Shown: in pieces, positions 6,519-13,676 of the stretch
How the letters are laid out: each line of letters starts with the position of its first letter
Position numbering within the stretch: the stretch's first letter is position 1
NCBI GenBank assembly: GCA_913774725.1
Contig: CAJYIG010000325.1
Location: forward strand, 1-18,392
DNA from: an uncultured Curtobacterium sp.
GTDB lineage: Bacteria; Actinomycetota; Actinomycetes; Actinomycetales; Microbacteriaceae
Direction of reading: 5' to 3'
Length of the DNA: 18,392 bases
Translations under genes and position numbers: made by a program
Notes under the pieces: model-generated
Told to the model about the DNA's origin: nothing
Seen by the model: only the letters and a program-made list of their open reading frames with translations
Database searches by the model: none

Positions 6519-7184
6519 ATGACGCGCCCCTACACCGCCATCCTGTTCGACCTCGACGGGACCATCAGCGACTCCGCTCCGGGGATCCTCGAGAGCATGA
6601 CGCACACCTTCCGCGCGGTCGGCGTGCCCGTGCCGGACCACGCAACGCTGATGTCGTTCGTCGGCCCGCCGATCATGGACACGTTCAGGACCGCCATGGG
6701 GATGGACGACGCCGGCGCCGAGCGCACCCTCGCCGTCTACCGCGAGCACTACCTGTCGCACGGGGCCCTCGACTCGGCGATGTTCCCCGGGATCGACGTC
6801 GTGCTGCGCACCCTGCACGAGGCCGGACTGCCGATGTCCACCGCGACGAGCAAGCCCGAGACCCCGGCCACGGTGATCCTCGACCACTACGGCCTGACCG
6901 GGTACTTCGACTTCGTCACCGGCGCGAGCGACGACGAGGTCCGCAGCGCCAAGGCCGACGTCGTCGCCGAGGCCCTGCGCCGCCTCGGGACCGCCGGCCA
7001 CGACGTGAGCCGCCCGGTGCTCGTCGGCGACCGGCTGCACGACGTCGAGGGCGCCCGCGTCCACGGCGTGCCGGTCGTCTTCGCCGAGTGGGGCTACGGC
7101 TCCCCCGCCGAGGCCGAGGGCACCGTCGCCAGCGCCGCCACCCCGCTCGACCTGCTGCCGATCCTGCTGCCGGACGCCGCGTGA
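6519..7184 (+). CDS. HAD-superfamily phosphatase, Gph-like
   Basis: This 221-residue protein carries all four haloacid dehalogenase motifs: I, FDLDGT with nucleophile Asp11 and Asp13; II, Thr110/Ser111 in STATSKP; III, Lys145 in SAKAD; IV, GDRLHD with Asp171 and Asp175. The helical cap between motifs I and II (about residues 18-85) and the overall length fit the phosphoglycolate phosphatase/PpaX-like subfamily, which hydrolyses small phosphate esters or pyrophosphate in the cytoplasm. The exact substrate cannot be decided from the sequence. The MFS transporter that follows begins 10 bp after the stop, so the two are probably cotranscribed. Confidence 0.9.
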   Translation: MTRPYTAILFDLDGTISDSAPGILESMTHTFRAVGVPVPDHATLMSFVGPPIMDTFRTAMGMDDAGAERTLAVYREHYLSHGALDSAMFPGIDVVLRTLHEAGLPMSTATSKPETPATVILDHYGLTGYFDFVTGASDDEVRSAKADVVAEALRRLGTAGHDVSRPVLVGDRLHDVEGARVHGVPVVFAEWGYGSPAEAEGTVASAATPLDLLPILLPDAA

Positions 7185-7194
7185 GCGAGGAGCG

Positions 7195-8442
7195 GTGACC
7201 GCCGTCGCCCGACGCGGGCTCCGCGGGGCGGCCTGGCTGCTGCCGGCGGCGATCGTCATCATCGCGCTCAACCTGCGCGGGCCGATCGTGGCACCCGCGC
7301 CGGTGATCGGTGACCTGCGCGTCGACCTCGGGCTGACCGCGACGATCGCCGGGCTCCTGACGACGATCCCGGTGCTCTGCTTCTCGCTCGCGACGCCGTT
7401 CGCGAGCTGGGTGATCGCGAAGGCCGACCCGGAGCGTGCGGTGTCCCTGGCGCTCGTGATCGTGCTCGCGGGCACCGTCGTCCGCTCGATCCCCTCGACC
7501 GCGGGGCTGCTCGTCGGCACCGCGGTGATCGGCATCGGCATCACGATCGGCAACGTGGTGATCCCGGTGGTCATCCGGCGGGACACCTCGCCCGAGCGCG
7601 TCGGCCTGGTGACCGGCGTGTACACGTCGGCGCTCAACGTCGGGTCGATGATCACCTCGCTCGGCACCGCACCGATCGCCGCCGTGTGGGGGTGGCCCGT
7701 CGCGATCGCCGTGTGGGCGGTGTTCGCGGTCGTCGCCGGACTCGCCTGGACGTACGCCGTCGGGGCCCGGGCAGCGTGGCTCCGGCCGGTGCGGTCCGAG
7801 CCCGTGGTGGCGACCGGGCCGGTCGAGCTCCTCACCGAGACCGGGTCGCTCCGGACGGTCCCGGCGCCGGCGGAGCCCGTCCGACCCGCGCGTCGGCTCA
7901 TCACCTGGGGGCTCACGCTGGCGTTCGGTGGCCAGGCGTTCTCGTACTACGCCCTGACCGCCTGGATCCCGACGCTGCTGCACGACGAGATCGGCTTCTC
8001 GGCGGAGTCGTCGGGTGCGAGCTCGTCGGTGTTCCAGATCCTGGCGGTCGTCGGTGCGCTCGGTGTCCCGGCGCTCGCGACCCGCTGGCGACCGCGCGCG
8101 ATCATCGCCCTGGTCGCGTTCCTCTGGCTCGCGATGCCGCTCGGGCTGCTGTTCGCGCCGCAGCTCTGGCTGCTCTGGTCGGTGCTCGGCGGGGCGGCAC
8201 AGGGCGGCGGCATCACGGTGGTCTTCATCATCGTCGTGCGGATCGTCACGAGCGACGACGACGCCCGCCGGATGTCCGCGTTCGTGCAGGGCGGCGGGTA
8301 CCTGATCGGCTCCGCCGGGCCCCTCGTCGCCGGGTCCCTGCACGGCGCGACGGGTGACTGGACGGCACCGCTGCTCGTCGTGCTCGTCGCGGTGCTCACG
8401 CTCGGTGTGGCGGGGACGCTCGCGGCGCGCCGCGTGGGCTGA
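7195..8442 (+). CDS. CynX/NimT-type MFS transporter
   Basis: This 415-residue integral membrane protein has about 12 hydrophobic segments. The NLRGPIVAPAPVIGDL segment in helix 1 is the hallmark of the CynX/NimT branch of the major facilitator superfamily, whose characterised members handle cyanate, 2-nitroimidazole or related small compounds. A charged central loop (about residues 190-235) separates the two six-helix halves. The GTG start follows the HAD stop by 10 bp. An AGGAG core at 7188-7192 lies unusually close (2 nt) to it, but no better in-frame start exists nearby and the N-terminus fits the family. The substrate here is unknown; the partner phosphatase gives no firm hint. Confidence 0.88.
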   Translation: MTAVARRGLRGAAWLLPAAIVIIALNLRGPIVAPAPVIGDLRVDLGLTATIAGLLTTIPVLCFSLATPFASWVIAKADPERAVSLALVIVLAGTVVRSIPSTAGLLVGTAVIGIGITIGNVVIPVVIRRDTSPERVGLVTGVYTSALNVGSMITSLGTAPIAAVWGWPVAIAVWAVFAVVAGLAWTYAVGARAAWLRPVRSEPVVATGPVELLTETGSLRTVPAPAEPVRPARRLITWGLTLAFGGQAFSYYALTAWIPTLLHDEIGFSAESSGASSSVFQILAVVGALGVPALATRWRPRAIIALVAFLWLAMPLGLLFAPQLWLLWSVLGGAAQGGGITVVFIIVVRIVTSDDDARRMSAFVQGGGYLIGSAGPLVAGSLHGATGDWTAPLLVVLVAVLTLGVAGTLAARRVG

Positions 8443-8459
8443 CGCAGCGCAGCACCCGA

Positions 8460-8476
8460 CGCCGGGCGGACCGGCG
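8460..8476. terminator. Weak hairpin between convergent genes
   Basis: CGCCGG (8460-8465) pairs with CCGGCG (8471-8476) around the loop GCGGA, in the 75-bp gap between the convergent MFS and TetR genes. There is no T-run, so terminator function is only suggested by location. Confidence 0.25.
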
Positions 8477-8517
8477 GGGCTGGGACGAGCCGTGCCTCCC
8501 GGCCGCGTCACCGTCGG

Positions 8518-9114
8518 TCAGAACGCCGGACGCGCCTCGTAGACGGACATGAGCATCGCCGCCGTCAGGCGGGCGGCGCGAGCCGGCTGCGACGACCGCT
8601 GGACGGCCGACTCGACGCGTGCCCCCTCGACCAGCAGGGCGAGCCCCTGTGCGACGTGCGCGGGCATCCCACCGCGTTCGCAGACGAGCGTGAGGTGCCG
8701 CTCGACGTCCTGGAAGTGCTCGCGCGCGAGGGCCGCGACGTCGGGGTCCTGTCGCCCGAGCTCAGCGTGCCCGTTGATGAACGCGCAGCCGCGCCAGCCC
8801 TCGTCCTCGAAGCACTCCTCGAGGTACCCGAAGACGCCGAGCACCTCGTCACGGGGGTCGTCGGAGGCTGCGCTGATCCGGTCCAGTGCACGACGCCAGG
8901 AACCGTGCCACCGCTGCAACACCGCGACGACCAGTGCGTGCTTGGTCGGGTACGCCGCCGTCAGCTCCTCGAGGCGCAGGTCCGCACGGTCCGCGACCTG
9001 CTGCAGGGTGACCGGGATGACGCCGTGCTCGGTGAAGAGCGCGTCGGCAGCGCCGGTCGCAGCGCGCTGCGTCGTGGTCTCGCGGGTGCTGGGGGTGAGG
9101 GTGAGGATCGTCAT
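8518..9114 (-). CDS. TetR/AcrR-family transcriptional regulator
   Basis: This 198-residue protein has an N-terminal helix-turn-helix at about residues 12-55 (ETTTQRAATGAADALFTEHG, VTLQQVADRADL, YPTKHALVVAVL). The C-terminal ligand/dimer domain contains the motif GWRGCAFINGHAE, characteristic of one TetR branch. The ATG at 9114 places the first helix at the usual distance from the N-terminus; an open frame continues upstream to 9246 but adds only Pro/Thr-rich residues, so the shorter start was chosen. No strong Shine-Dalgarno sequence is visible. The gene lies 64 bp downstream of the 57-residue small gene on the same strand, so all three minus-strand genes may share a transcript. Targets are unknown. 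Confidence 0.87.
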   Translation of the reverse strand: MTILTLTPSTRETTTQRAATGAADALFTEHGVIPVTLQQVADRADLRLEELTAAYPTKHALVVAVLQRWHGSWRRALDRISAASDDPRDEVLGVFGYLEECFEDEGWRGCAFINGHAELGRQDPDVAALAREHFQDVERHLTLVCERGGMPAHVAQGLALLVEGARVESAVQRSSQPARAARLTAAMLMSVYEARPAF

Positions 9115-9178
9115 TCCGGTTCCGGTGTCGGGGCCACCGGTCGGGGTCGTGACCGGCTCTGCAGTGTCGCTGCGCGGG

Positions 9179-9352
9179 TCAGGCAGTGACGAAGAAGTCG
9201 GCGTACGAGGGTTCGGTCGCCCTGGCGGTGGTCGTGTACCGGGCATCGAGTCGGTCGGCCACGATCCGATCGATGTCCGTGGGGGCGCTCATGCCACGGC
9301 GGTGCCACTCGGTCGGGTCGCCGCGGAGCTGGTCGAGGAGTGCAGCGCTCAT
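9179..9352 (-). CDS. Small hypothetical protein (57 aa)
   Basis: A 57-codon gene whose ATG overlaps the TGA of the upstream small gene (ATGA at 9349-9352), the usual arrangement for translational coupling. The product is hydrophilic and mixed-charge (DQLRGDPTEWHRRG, then DIDRIVADRLDAR), with no membrane segment and an aromatic C-terminus (YADFFVTA). Codons end mostly in G or C, as in the real genes here. A second in-frame ATG (residue 21) is possible. I do not recognise the family. Its position suggests that it works with the 71-residue membrane protein and perhaps with the TetR regulator downstream. Confidence 0.55.
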   Translation of the reverse strand: MSAALLDQLRGDPTEWHRRGMSAPTDIDRIVADRLDARYTTTARATEPSYADFFVTA

Positions 9353-9564
9353 GCCGAGAGCGACAGGACGACCGCGGCGGAGGCGGCGACGGTGACCGAC
9401 AGGATGCCCGTGCTGACGGCGGCGACCTGCAGCGTGTGCTGCCGTCGGGCCTCGACGACCTCGCTGAAGGGGCTGCGCTGGGAGGGACGGCGACGACGGA
9501 GCGCGACGACGTCGTGGGCGGTGCTCGGGGCGACGCGGAGGTCGCCGGCGGTGATCGTGGTCAA
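9349..9564 (-). CDS. Small tail-anchored membrane protein (71 aa)
   Basis: A 71-codon gene starting with TTG at 9564. The start was chosen because AGAGGAGG lies about 8 nt upstream (9573-9580, minus strand), the best Shine-Dalgarno sequence in this part of the window; no ATG or GTG fits as well. Residues 1-44 are polar with an RRRR cluster at 23-26. Residues about 45-70 form a single hydrophobic helix (LQVAAVSTGILSVTVAAS and onward) reaching the C-terminus, predicting an N-in tail-anchored protein. Third codon positions are almost all G or C, supporting real coding. I do not recognise the family. The next gene overlaps its stop codon. Confidence 0.62.
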   Translation of the reverse strand: MTTITAGDLRVAPSTAHDVVALRRRRPSQRSPFSEVVEARRQHTLQVAAVSTGILSVTVAASAAVVLSLSA

Positions 9565-9759
9565 GGTGTCGTCCTCCTCTGCTCGGTACCGATCGGTGGT
9601 GCCGGGCGGTGGTCCGACGGTACGAGCAGGCCGGTCCGTGCCGCCAGCGGTCGCCGCACCTCCGTCGATTACCGGACGTCCGGGGCCGCGACCTGTCGCT
9701 GGACGACCGTCGGACCGGCACCGGTTGCCCCCGTCGCGGGTCAGAACGGGCCGCACGGG

Positions 9760-9846
9760 ATGCGCGAACTCGGTCAGGTCCTGACGTGTTCTGGACATCG
9801 CTGGTCCACGTGCAACTCCTCCTGCACACTGCTGTCGATCACATGA
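9760..9846 (+). other. Possible 28-codon upstream ORF coupled to AraC gene
   Basis: An ATG at 9760 opens a 28-codon frame whose TGA (9844-9846) overlaps the ATG of the AraC gene as ATGA. The peptide would contain three cysteines (CSGHRWSTCNSSC). The AraC start lacks a Shine-Dalgarno sequence, so coupling is conceivable. However, the upstream ATG has no ribosome binding site or obvious -10, and ATGA overlaps arise easily where the start is followed by A. Confidence 0.2.
9773..9785. promoter_or_regulatory. Palindrome GTCAGG-T-CCTGAC upstream of AraC gene
   Basis: A perfect 6+6 inverted repeat with a 1-bp centre lies about 60 bp before the first AraC gene, in the divergent gap shared with the 71-aa gene. 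A second, looser pair, GTGCA (9810-9814) and TGCAC (9823-9827), lies closer to the start. Either could be a regulator site; neither is strong evidence alone. Confidence 0.3.
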
Positions 9847-10796
9847 GCGACCAGCAACCGTCCCGCATCCAGGAAGCGACGCAGAGCACCGACCTCGACG
9901 AGGCTCGCGACTTCCTGGCCTCGGCGTACGCGGGACAGCAGTGGACTGCCGACCAGACCCGGCAGCCCTTCTCGTTCCGCTACACGGCGGTCGGTGACCA
10001 GGCGATGACCCTCAGGACGATCCGGTTCGACGGGCACCTCGAGGGCGTGATGACGCCGTCGGAGGACTTCGTCGTGCAGTGGACCAACCGGGGGACGGCC
10101 ACGATCGGCTCCGGGGAGGACCGGATCGTCATGGAGACGGGCCGACCGCAGCTCTGGCCGCAGCAGGGCGCCGCCTTCTCGTACGACGACTACGACCAGC
10201 GGATCGTGCAGGTCAACCGGAGCGCCCTGGAGACCGTCGCCGGGGAGCGCGGGATCGCGCCGGGGAGCCTGCGGCTCGACCACACCGTCCGACCGGACGA
10301 CCGTGCGCTGCAGGTGTGGCGGAGCAGCGTGCAGCTCATCTCGCACACCGTCATGGACGGTCACGCCTCGCCGCTGCTCCAGGCCGAGATGGGGCGGCTC
10401 GGGGCGCTCGCACTGCTCGAGCTCTACCCGGTGGTGTCCGCGTCCCTGGCGCCCGAGCTGCTGCTGCCGAAGAACGGGCACGTGCGCCTGGCCGTCGAGT
10501 ACGTGCACGAGCACGCGCACCTGCCGATCACGACGAGCGACCTGGCCCAGGTGGCGAACCTCAGCCTGCGGGCGCTGCAGCACGCGTTCCAGCGCATCCT
10601 CGGGACGAGCCCGAACGCCTACCTCCGCCGCGTCCGCCTGGACCGGGTCCGTGACGCCCTGTTGCAGGGCGACCCGGCGACGACGAACATCGCCGAGGTC
10701 GCCCGACACTGGGGCTTCGCCCACGCCGGACGCTTCGCCGCCGCCTACGCCGAACAGCACGGGGAGTACCCCCGCGAGACCCTCCGCCGCCACTGA
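9843..10796 (+). CDS. AraC-family transcriptional regulator (first of pair)
   Basis: This 317-residue protein has an N-terminal cupin-like ligand-binding region of the AraC_binding_2 type (about residues 20-180; FSFRYTAVGDQAMTLRTIRF, PQLWPQQGAAFSYDDYDQ) and a C-terminal double helix-turn-helix domain from about residue 214. In the latter, the first HTH is TTSDLAQVANLSLRALQHAF, followed by GTSPNAYLRRVRLDRVRDAL and the second-HTH segment IAEVARHWGFAHAGRFAAAY. ATG 9843 was chosen over longer in-frame options because residues upstream lack family character. No Shine-Dalgarno sequence is visible. The gene is followed after 14 bp by a second AraC gene of the same architecture. It is divergent from the small-protein/TetR cluster, which may include its targets. 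Confidence 0.88.
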   Translation: MSDQQPSRIQEATQSTDLDEARDFLASAYAGQQWTADQTRQPFSFRYTAVGDQAMTLRTIRFDGHLEGVMTPSEDFVVQWTNRGTATIGSGEDRIVMETGRPQLWPQQGAAFSYDDYDQRIVQVNRSALETVAGERGIAPGSLRLDHTVRPDDRALQVWRSSVQLISHTVMDGHASPLLQAEMGRLGALALLELYPVVSASLAPELLLPKNGHVRLAVEYVHEHAHLPITTSDLAQVANLSLRALQHAFQRILGTSPNAYLRRVRLDRVRDALLQGDPATTNIAEVARHWGFAHAGRFAAAYAEQHGEYPRETLRRH

Positions 10797-10810
10797 ACGA
10801 ACGACCACGC

Positions 10811-11776
10811 ATGATCGAGAACGACACCGCCACGGCCCTCTCCGCGACGCTCACCCGGACCCGCCTCGTGACGAGGACCCGCGAACCCGCGACCGCGAGG
10901 AGTGCGATCCAGCACACCTCCACGGTCCGAGGACTCGAGGTCACGGGCAGCAGCGACTTCCTGTTCGAGGAGACCCTGACCGGCACTTCGCTGCTCACGC
11001 TCGAGTCGACCAGCTGCACCGGCACCGTCCGGGGCGAGGTGGACGCGTCGTCCGCGATCGTCGTCACGTGGCTGAAGTCCGGCACCGCGGTCGTCGGCGG
11101 CCAGCAGCTCCCGATCGGCCGGCCGGTCCTCTACACGCCCGGTCGCCAACATGTGCAGTGGGACCGGTTCCAGAAGGACGTCATGCGGATCGACCGCGAG
11201 ATCGTCGAGCAGGTGGCGGCTGCCCGCGGCGGGTGGGAGCCCGGCCCGCTCGAGTTCCAGCCGAACCACGTGCCGGAGGGCGCGCCGCTGGCCGCGTGGT
11301 GGCTGATGGTCCGTGCCGTGGCCGCCGAGATCCTCGGTGCCACGGGGGAGGTCTCCCTCGACCGCGAGCAGGAGCTCGCCGGGATGGCCGCCGCGGGCCT
11401 GCTCACCGCGATCCCGCACTGGCCCGTCGAGCAGCCCGCGGAGCGGACCGCGCACGCCGGGCTCGCCGACGCCGAGACCTACCTGCTGGAGCACGTCGCC
11501 GAGCACGTCACGGTCGACGACGTCGCGGCGGCCGCCCGGATGAGCACCAGGGGACTGCAGAGCGCGTTCCAGCGGATCCACGGCACCACCCCGATGAGCT
11601 ACCTGCGGAACGTCCGGCTCCTGATGGCGCGTCAGCAGCTCGAGACCGGCGAGCCGAGGTCCGTGGCCGACGTCGCGCGGTCGGTGGGCATCACCCACAT
11701 GGGCCGGTTCTCCGGGGCGTACCGGGAGGAGTTCGGCGAGCTGCCCGCCGAGACACTGCGCGCGGCCCGCCGCTAG
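10811..11776 (+). CDS. AraC-family transcriptional regulator (second of pair)
   Basis: This 321-residue regulator has the same layout as its upstream neighbour. A divergent N-terminal sensing region (about 1-200) precedes an AraC DNA-binding domain from about residue 216, with VDDVAAAARMSTRGLQSAFQRIHGTTPMSYLRNVRLLMARQQL and VADVARSVGITHMGRFSGAYREEFGE forming the two HTH units. It starts with ATG 14 bp after the previous stop and is almost certainly cotranscribed. The DNA-binding domains resemble one another (RGLQSAFQRIHGTTP versus RALQHAFQRILGTSP) much more than the sensing domains do, suggesting duplication followed by divergence of ligand specificity. Gene targets are unknown. Confidence 0.88.
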   Translation: MIENDTATALSATLTRTRLVTRTREPATARSAIQHTSTVRGLEVTGSSDFLFEETLTGTSLLTLESTSCTGTVRGEVDASSAIVVTWLKSGTAVVGGQQLPIGRPVLYTPGRQHVQWDRFQKDVMRIDREIVEQVAAARGGWEPGPLEFQPNHVPEGAPLAAWWLMVRAVAAEILGATGEVSLDREQELAGMAAAGLLTAIPHWPVEQPAERTAHAGLADAETYLLEHVAEHVTVDDVAAAARMSTRGLQSAFQRIHGTTPMSYLRNVRLLMARQQLETGEPRSVADVARSVGITHMGRFSGAYREEFGELPAETLRAARR

Positions 11777-12034
11777 CGGGAACCGGCCGGGATCACGCCC
11801 GGGGATGCGAGGGCGTCCGCCGTCGGTTCGGGTCCGGGACGGCCGCCCCCGCGCCACGGCGCCGTCGGGTCGACGCTGGGTCAGACGAGACCAGCCCGGG
11901 AACAGGGATCCGGGCTCCCGCGGTCAGGGTCCCGCGGGGTGGCCCGACCGACCGTACGCGGGTCCGCCGCGGTGCTCACAGGAGGAGCGCGATCCGGATG
12001 GGCGTGACGGACGCGGGGCGCGCCTCCCGGCCGG
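11777..12034. terminator. Convergent intergenic region with GC-rich hairpins
   Basis: This 258-bp gap separates the convergent AraC and SDR genes. CCGGG (11787-11791) pairs with CCCGG (11798-11802) 11 bp after the AraC stop. CCCGCGG (11917-11923) pairs with CCGCGGG (11932-11938) around an 8-nt loop. Neither has a T-run. Their location fits intrinsic-like or bidirectional termination, but GC-rich stems are expected by chance here. I see no gene in the gap. Confidence 0.3.
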
Positions 12035-12868
12035 TCAGCCCGCCTGCAGCACCTCGCGCAGCGACAGCGGACGACGGCCGGTCACCCGCTCGACGTCCGT
12101 CGAGACGTGCGCCAGCGCACCCTCGGCGATCGCCGTGTAGGTGCTCACCCACGCGTCCGCCTGCCACGGCTCCGGGTTCCACCGCGCCCGTGACGCGTAC
12201 GCCTCCGCCACCGTCTCCGGCTGGTAGGTGACCGCACGCCCACGCACCTCGGAGACGGTCGCGGCCGCCTGGGCCAGGGTGATCGCCTCCGGCCCGGTCA
12301 GCTCGTACGTCCGGTCGACGTGGTCCGACGGGTGCAACAGCACCTCGGTCGCGACCCGTGCGACGTCCGCCCGCGCCACCGCGGCCATCGCCCCGACGCC
12401 CGCCGGTCCGCGGATCACGCCGTCCTCGCCCACCAGGTCCTCGACGAAGTCCAGGTAGAACGAGTCCCGGAGGAACGTGTGCGCCATCGGGGTGTCCTGG
12501 ATCGCGCGCTCGGTCGCCCAGTGGTCGCGGCCGAGCGTGAAGGTCGCGTCCGGCGCGGCCCCGACGAACGACGTGTAGACGACGTGGCCGACGCCCGCGT
12601 CCGCTGCTGCGGCCACGAACGCACGGTGCTGGTCGAGGCGGTCCTGCGCCTCGGCGCCGGACACCATGAGCAGCAGGTCCACGCCCTCGAGCGCGGCGCG
12701 GGACGCATCCGGGTCGGCGTACGTGGCGACCGCCACGTCCGTCCCGGGCAGCTCGGGGGCGCGCGCTGCGTCGCGCACGACCATGCGGAACGGTGCACCC
12801 GCAGCGGCGAGCGCGCGGGCCACGGCGCCGCCGATGTTGCCGGTGGCTCCGGTGATGGCGATGGTCAT
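12035..12868 (-). CDS. NmrA-like atypical SDR, NAD(P)-binding oxidoreductase
   Basis: This 277-residue protein has a Rossmann fold beginning at residue 2 (MTIAITGATGNIGGAVA; dinucleotide motif GATGNIG at 7-13), followed by FRMVVRDAARAPEL, where the arginine region suggests NADPH preference. Later segments are GVDLLLMVSG, VGHVVYTSFVGA, HWATERAIQ and TFLRDSFYLDF. This pattern fits the NmrA/QOR2 (YtfG-like) branch of atypical short-chain dehydrogenases, which includes quinone reductases and redox-sensing proteins without catalytic Tyr-x3-Lys. The start is well supported: ATG with AGGAG 5 nt upstream (12874-12878). The gene follows the P-loop kinase on the same strand after 71 bp that contain a 19-bp tandem repeat. 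Substrate unknown. Confidence 0.88.
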   Translation of the reverse strand: MTIAITGATGNIGGAVARALAAAGAPFRMVVRDAARAPELPGTDVAVATYADPDASRAALEGVDLLLMVSGAEAQDRLDQHRAFVAAAADAGVGHVVYTSFVGAAPDATFTLGRDHWATERAIQDTPMAHTFLRDSFYLDFVEDLVGEDGVIRGPAGVGAMAAVARADVARVATEVLLHPSDHVDRTYELTGPEAITLAQAAATVSEVRGRAVTYQPETVAEAYASRARWNPEPWQADAWVSTYTAIAEGALAHVSTDVERVTGRRPLSLREVLQAG

Positions 12869-12894
12869 GGTCGCTCCTGTCGGTCGGTACTGCT

Positions 12895-12941
12895 GGGCTG
12901 GTCGCCCGGGCGAGGGCTGATCGCTCGGGCGTGGGCTGGTC
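12895..12941. repeat. 19-bp imperfect tandem repeat, 2.5 copies
   Basis: GGGCTGGTCGCCCGGGCGA (12895-12913) and GGGCTGATCGCTCGGGCGT (12914-12932) differ at three positions, and a 9-base partial copy (12933-12941) runs into the kinase stop codon. The repeat sits between the kinase and the SDR gene. Confidence 0.7.
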
Positions 12942-13599
12942 AGGTCCGGATCGTCCTGGAGGCCCGCCCCACCGTGGCAGCGACCCTCGCCGCGTTCACG
13001 CCGTCGACCTCCAGCGCCCAGGTGCGGGCCGCCTCGTGGTCGCGTCCGTGCCGCATGTGCCGGCCCACCAGTCGGTCGACGCGGACCCGGTCGTCCACGA
13101 CGCACGCCCAGGTCTCGGTGAACAGGTCGACCAGGGCGGACCAGGGCGCGTCGGTGTCGAGCAGGTAGTTGCCCTCGGAGACGACGAGCCGGGTGCTCCT
13201 GGGGACGGCGATGCTGCCCGCGATCGGTTCGTCGACACGGCGGTCGAAGTCCGGCGCCCACACCATGTCGTCGTCCCCGACGGCCTCGTCGTCAGCTGCG
13301 GCCAGACGACGGACCAGGGCGACGTAGCCGGCTGCGTCGAAGGTGTCGATCGCACCCTTGCGGTCGTGCCGGCCGAGGGCGTCGAGCGCGGCGTTCGCCA
13401 GGTGGAAGCCGTCCATCGGGACCTGCACCGCGGTGCCGACCCCGTGCGCCGCGTCGACCGCTGCGACGATGCGTCGGGCCAGCGTCGACTTGCCCGCTCC
13501 GGGCGCTCCCGCGATGCCGAGCACCGTGCGACCGGGACGGGCGGCGAGCGCCACGGCCCGCTCGACGGCGTCGTCGACGGACAGCTCGGTCGTGGTCAC
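12940..13599 (-). CDS. P-loop nucleoside/nucleotide kinase, YggC/uridine-kinase-like
   Basis: This 219-residue cytoplasmic kinase has a P-loop GAPGAGKST at residues 31-39, the family segment VPMDGFHLANAAL, DFDRRVDEPI, the Walker-B-like VVSEGNYLL and a lid region VDRLVGRHMRHG. PMDGFH and EGNYLL are hallmarks of the YggC/fructose-transport-kinase group related to uridine and pantothenate kinases. These phosphorylate a small hydroxylated substrate; which one is unclear. GTG at 13599 was chosen because family similarity begins there and a CAGGAT hexamer ends 6 nt upstream, the same geometry as nucS. The longer open frame to 13860 runs antisense through a repeat and the neighbouring gene. The downstream SDR may be cotranscribed. 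Confidence 0.85.
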   Translation of the reverse strand: MTTTELSVDDAVERAVALAARPGRTVLGIAGAPGAGKSTLARRIVAAVDAAHGVGTAVQVPMDGFHLANAALDALGRHDRKGAIDTFDAAGYVALVRRLAAADDEAVGDDDMVWAPDFDRRVDEPIAGSIAVPRSTRLVVSEGNYLLDTDAPWSALVDLFTETWACVVDDRVRVDRLVGRHMRHGRDHEAARTWALEVDGVNAARVAATVGRASRTIRT

Positions 13600-13605
13600 G
13601 GTCCC

Positions 13606-13611
13606 ATCCTG
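13606..13611 (-). promoter_or_regulatory. -10-like hexamer CAGGAT of kinase
   Basis: CAGGAT on the minus strand ends 6 nt before the GTG at 13599, matching the nucS arrangement except for C in place of the first T. A leaderless start is suggested. The AGGATGG could alternatively act as a weak ribosome binding site. Confidence 0.35.
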
Positions 13612-13621
13612 ACAGGAGCGG

Positions 13622-13669
13622 TGGCCCGATGGCCGGGTGGCCCGCTGGCCCACTGGCTCGCTGGTCGGT
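13622..13669. repeat. Degenerate 8-bp tandem repeat, six units
   Basis: Six consecutive 8-bp units begin with TGG: TGGCCCGA, TGGCCGGG, TGGCCCGC, TGGCCCAC, TGGCTCGC, TGGTCGGT. They fill most of the 77-bp gap between the orphan gene and the kinase promoter. The unit resembles the GCGGCTCG repeat after nucS, with the same period and a shared GGCTCG core in one unit. Confidence 0.65.
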
Positions 13670-13676
13670 GCCGTGC

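Noticed and set aside
4885..6522. Plus-strand open frame of about 545 codons overlapping MFS, nucS and the repeat region
   Set aside because: It is in the wrong frame relative to the conserved MFS and nucS products, and its Arg/Gly/Pro-rich translation is a shadow of GC-rich coding.
6111..8511. Two long minus-strand open frames opposite the HAD and CynX-type genes
   Set aside because: Both are antisense to genes with full motif support and lack recognisable domains.
10303..12231. Plus-strand frame of about 640 codons across both AraC genes and the following gap
   Set aside because: It is out of frame with both AraC domains and has low-complexity Arg/Ser/Pro composition.
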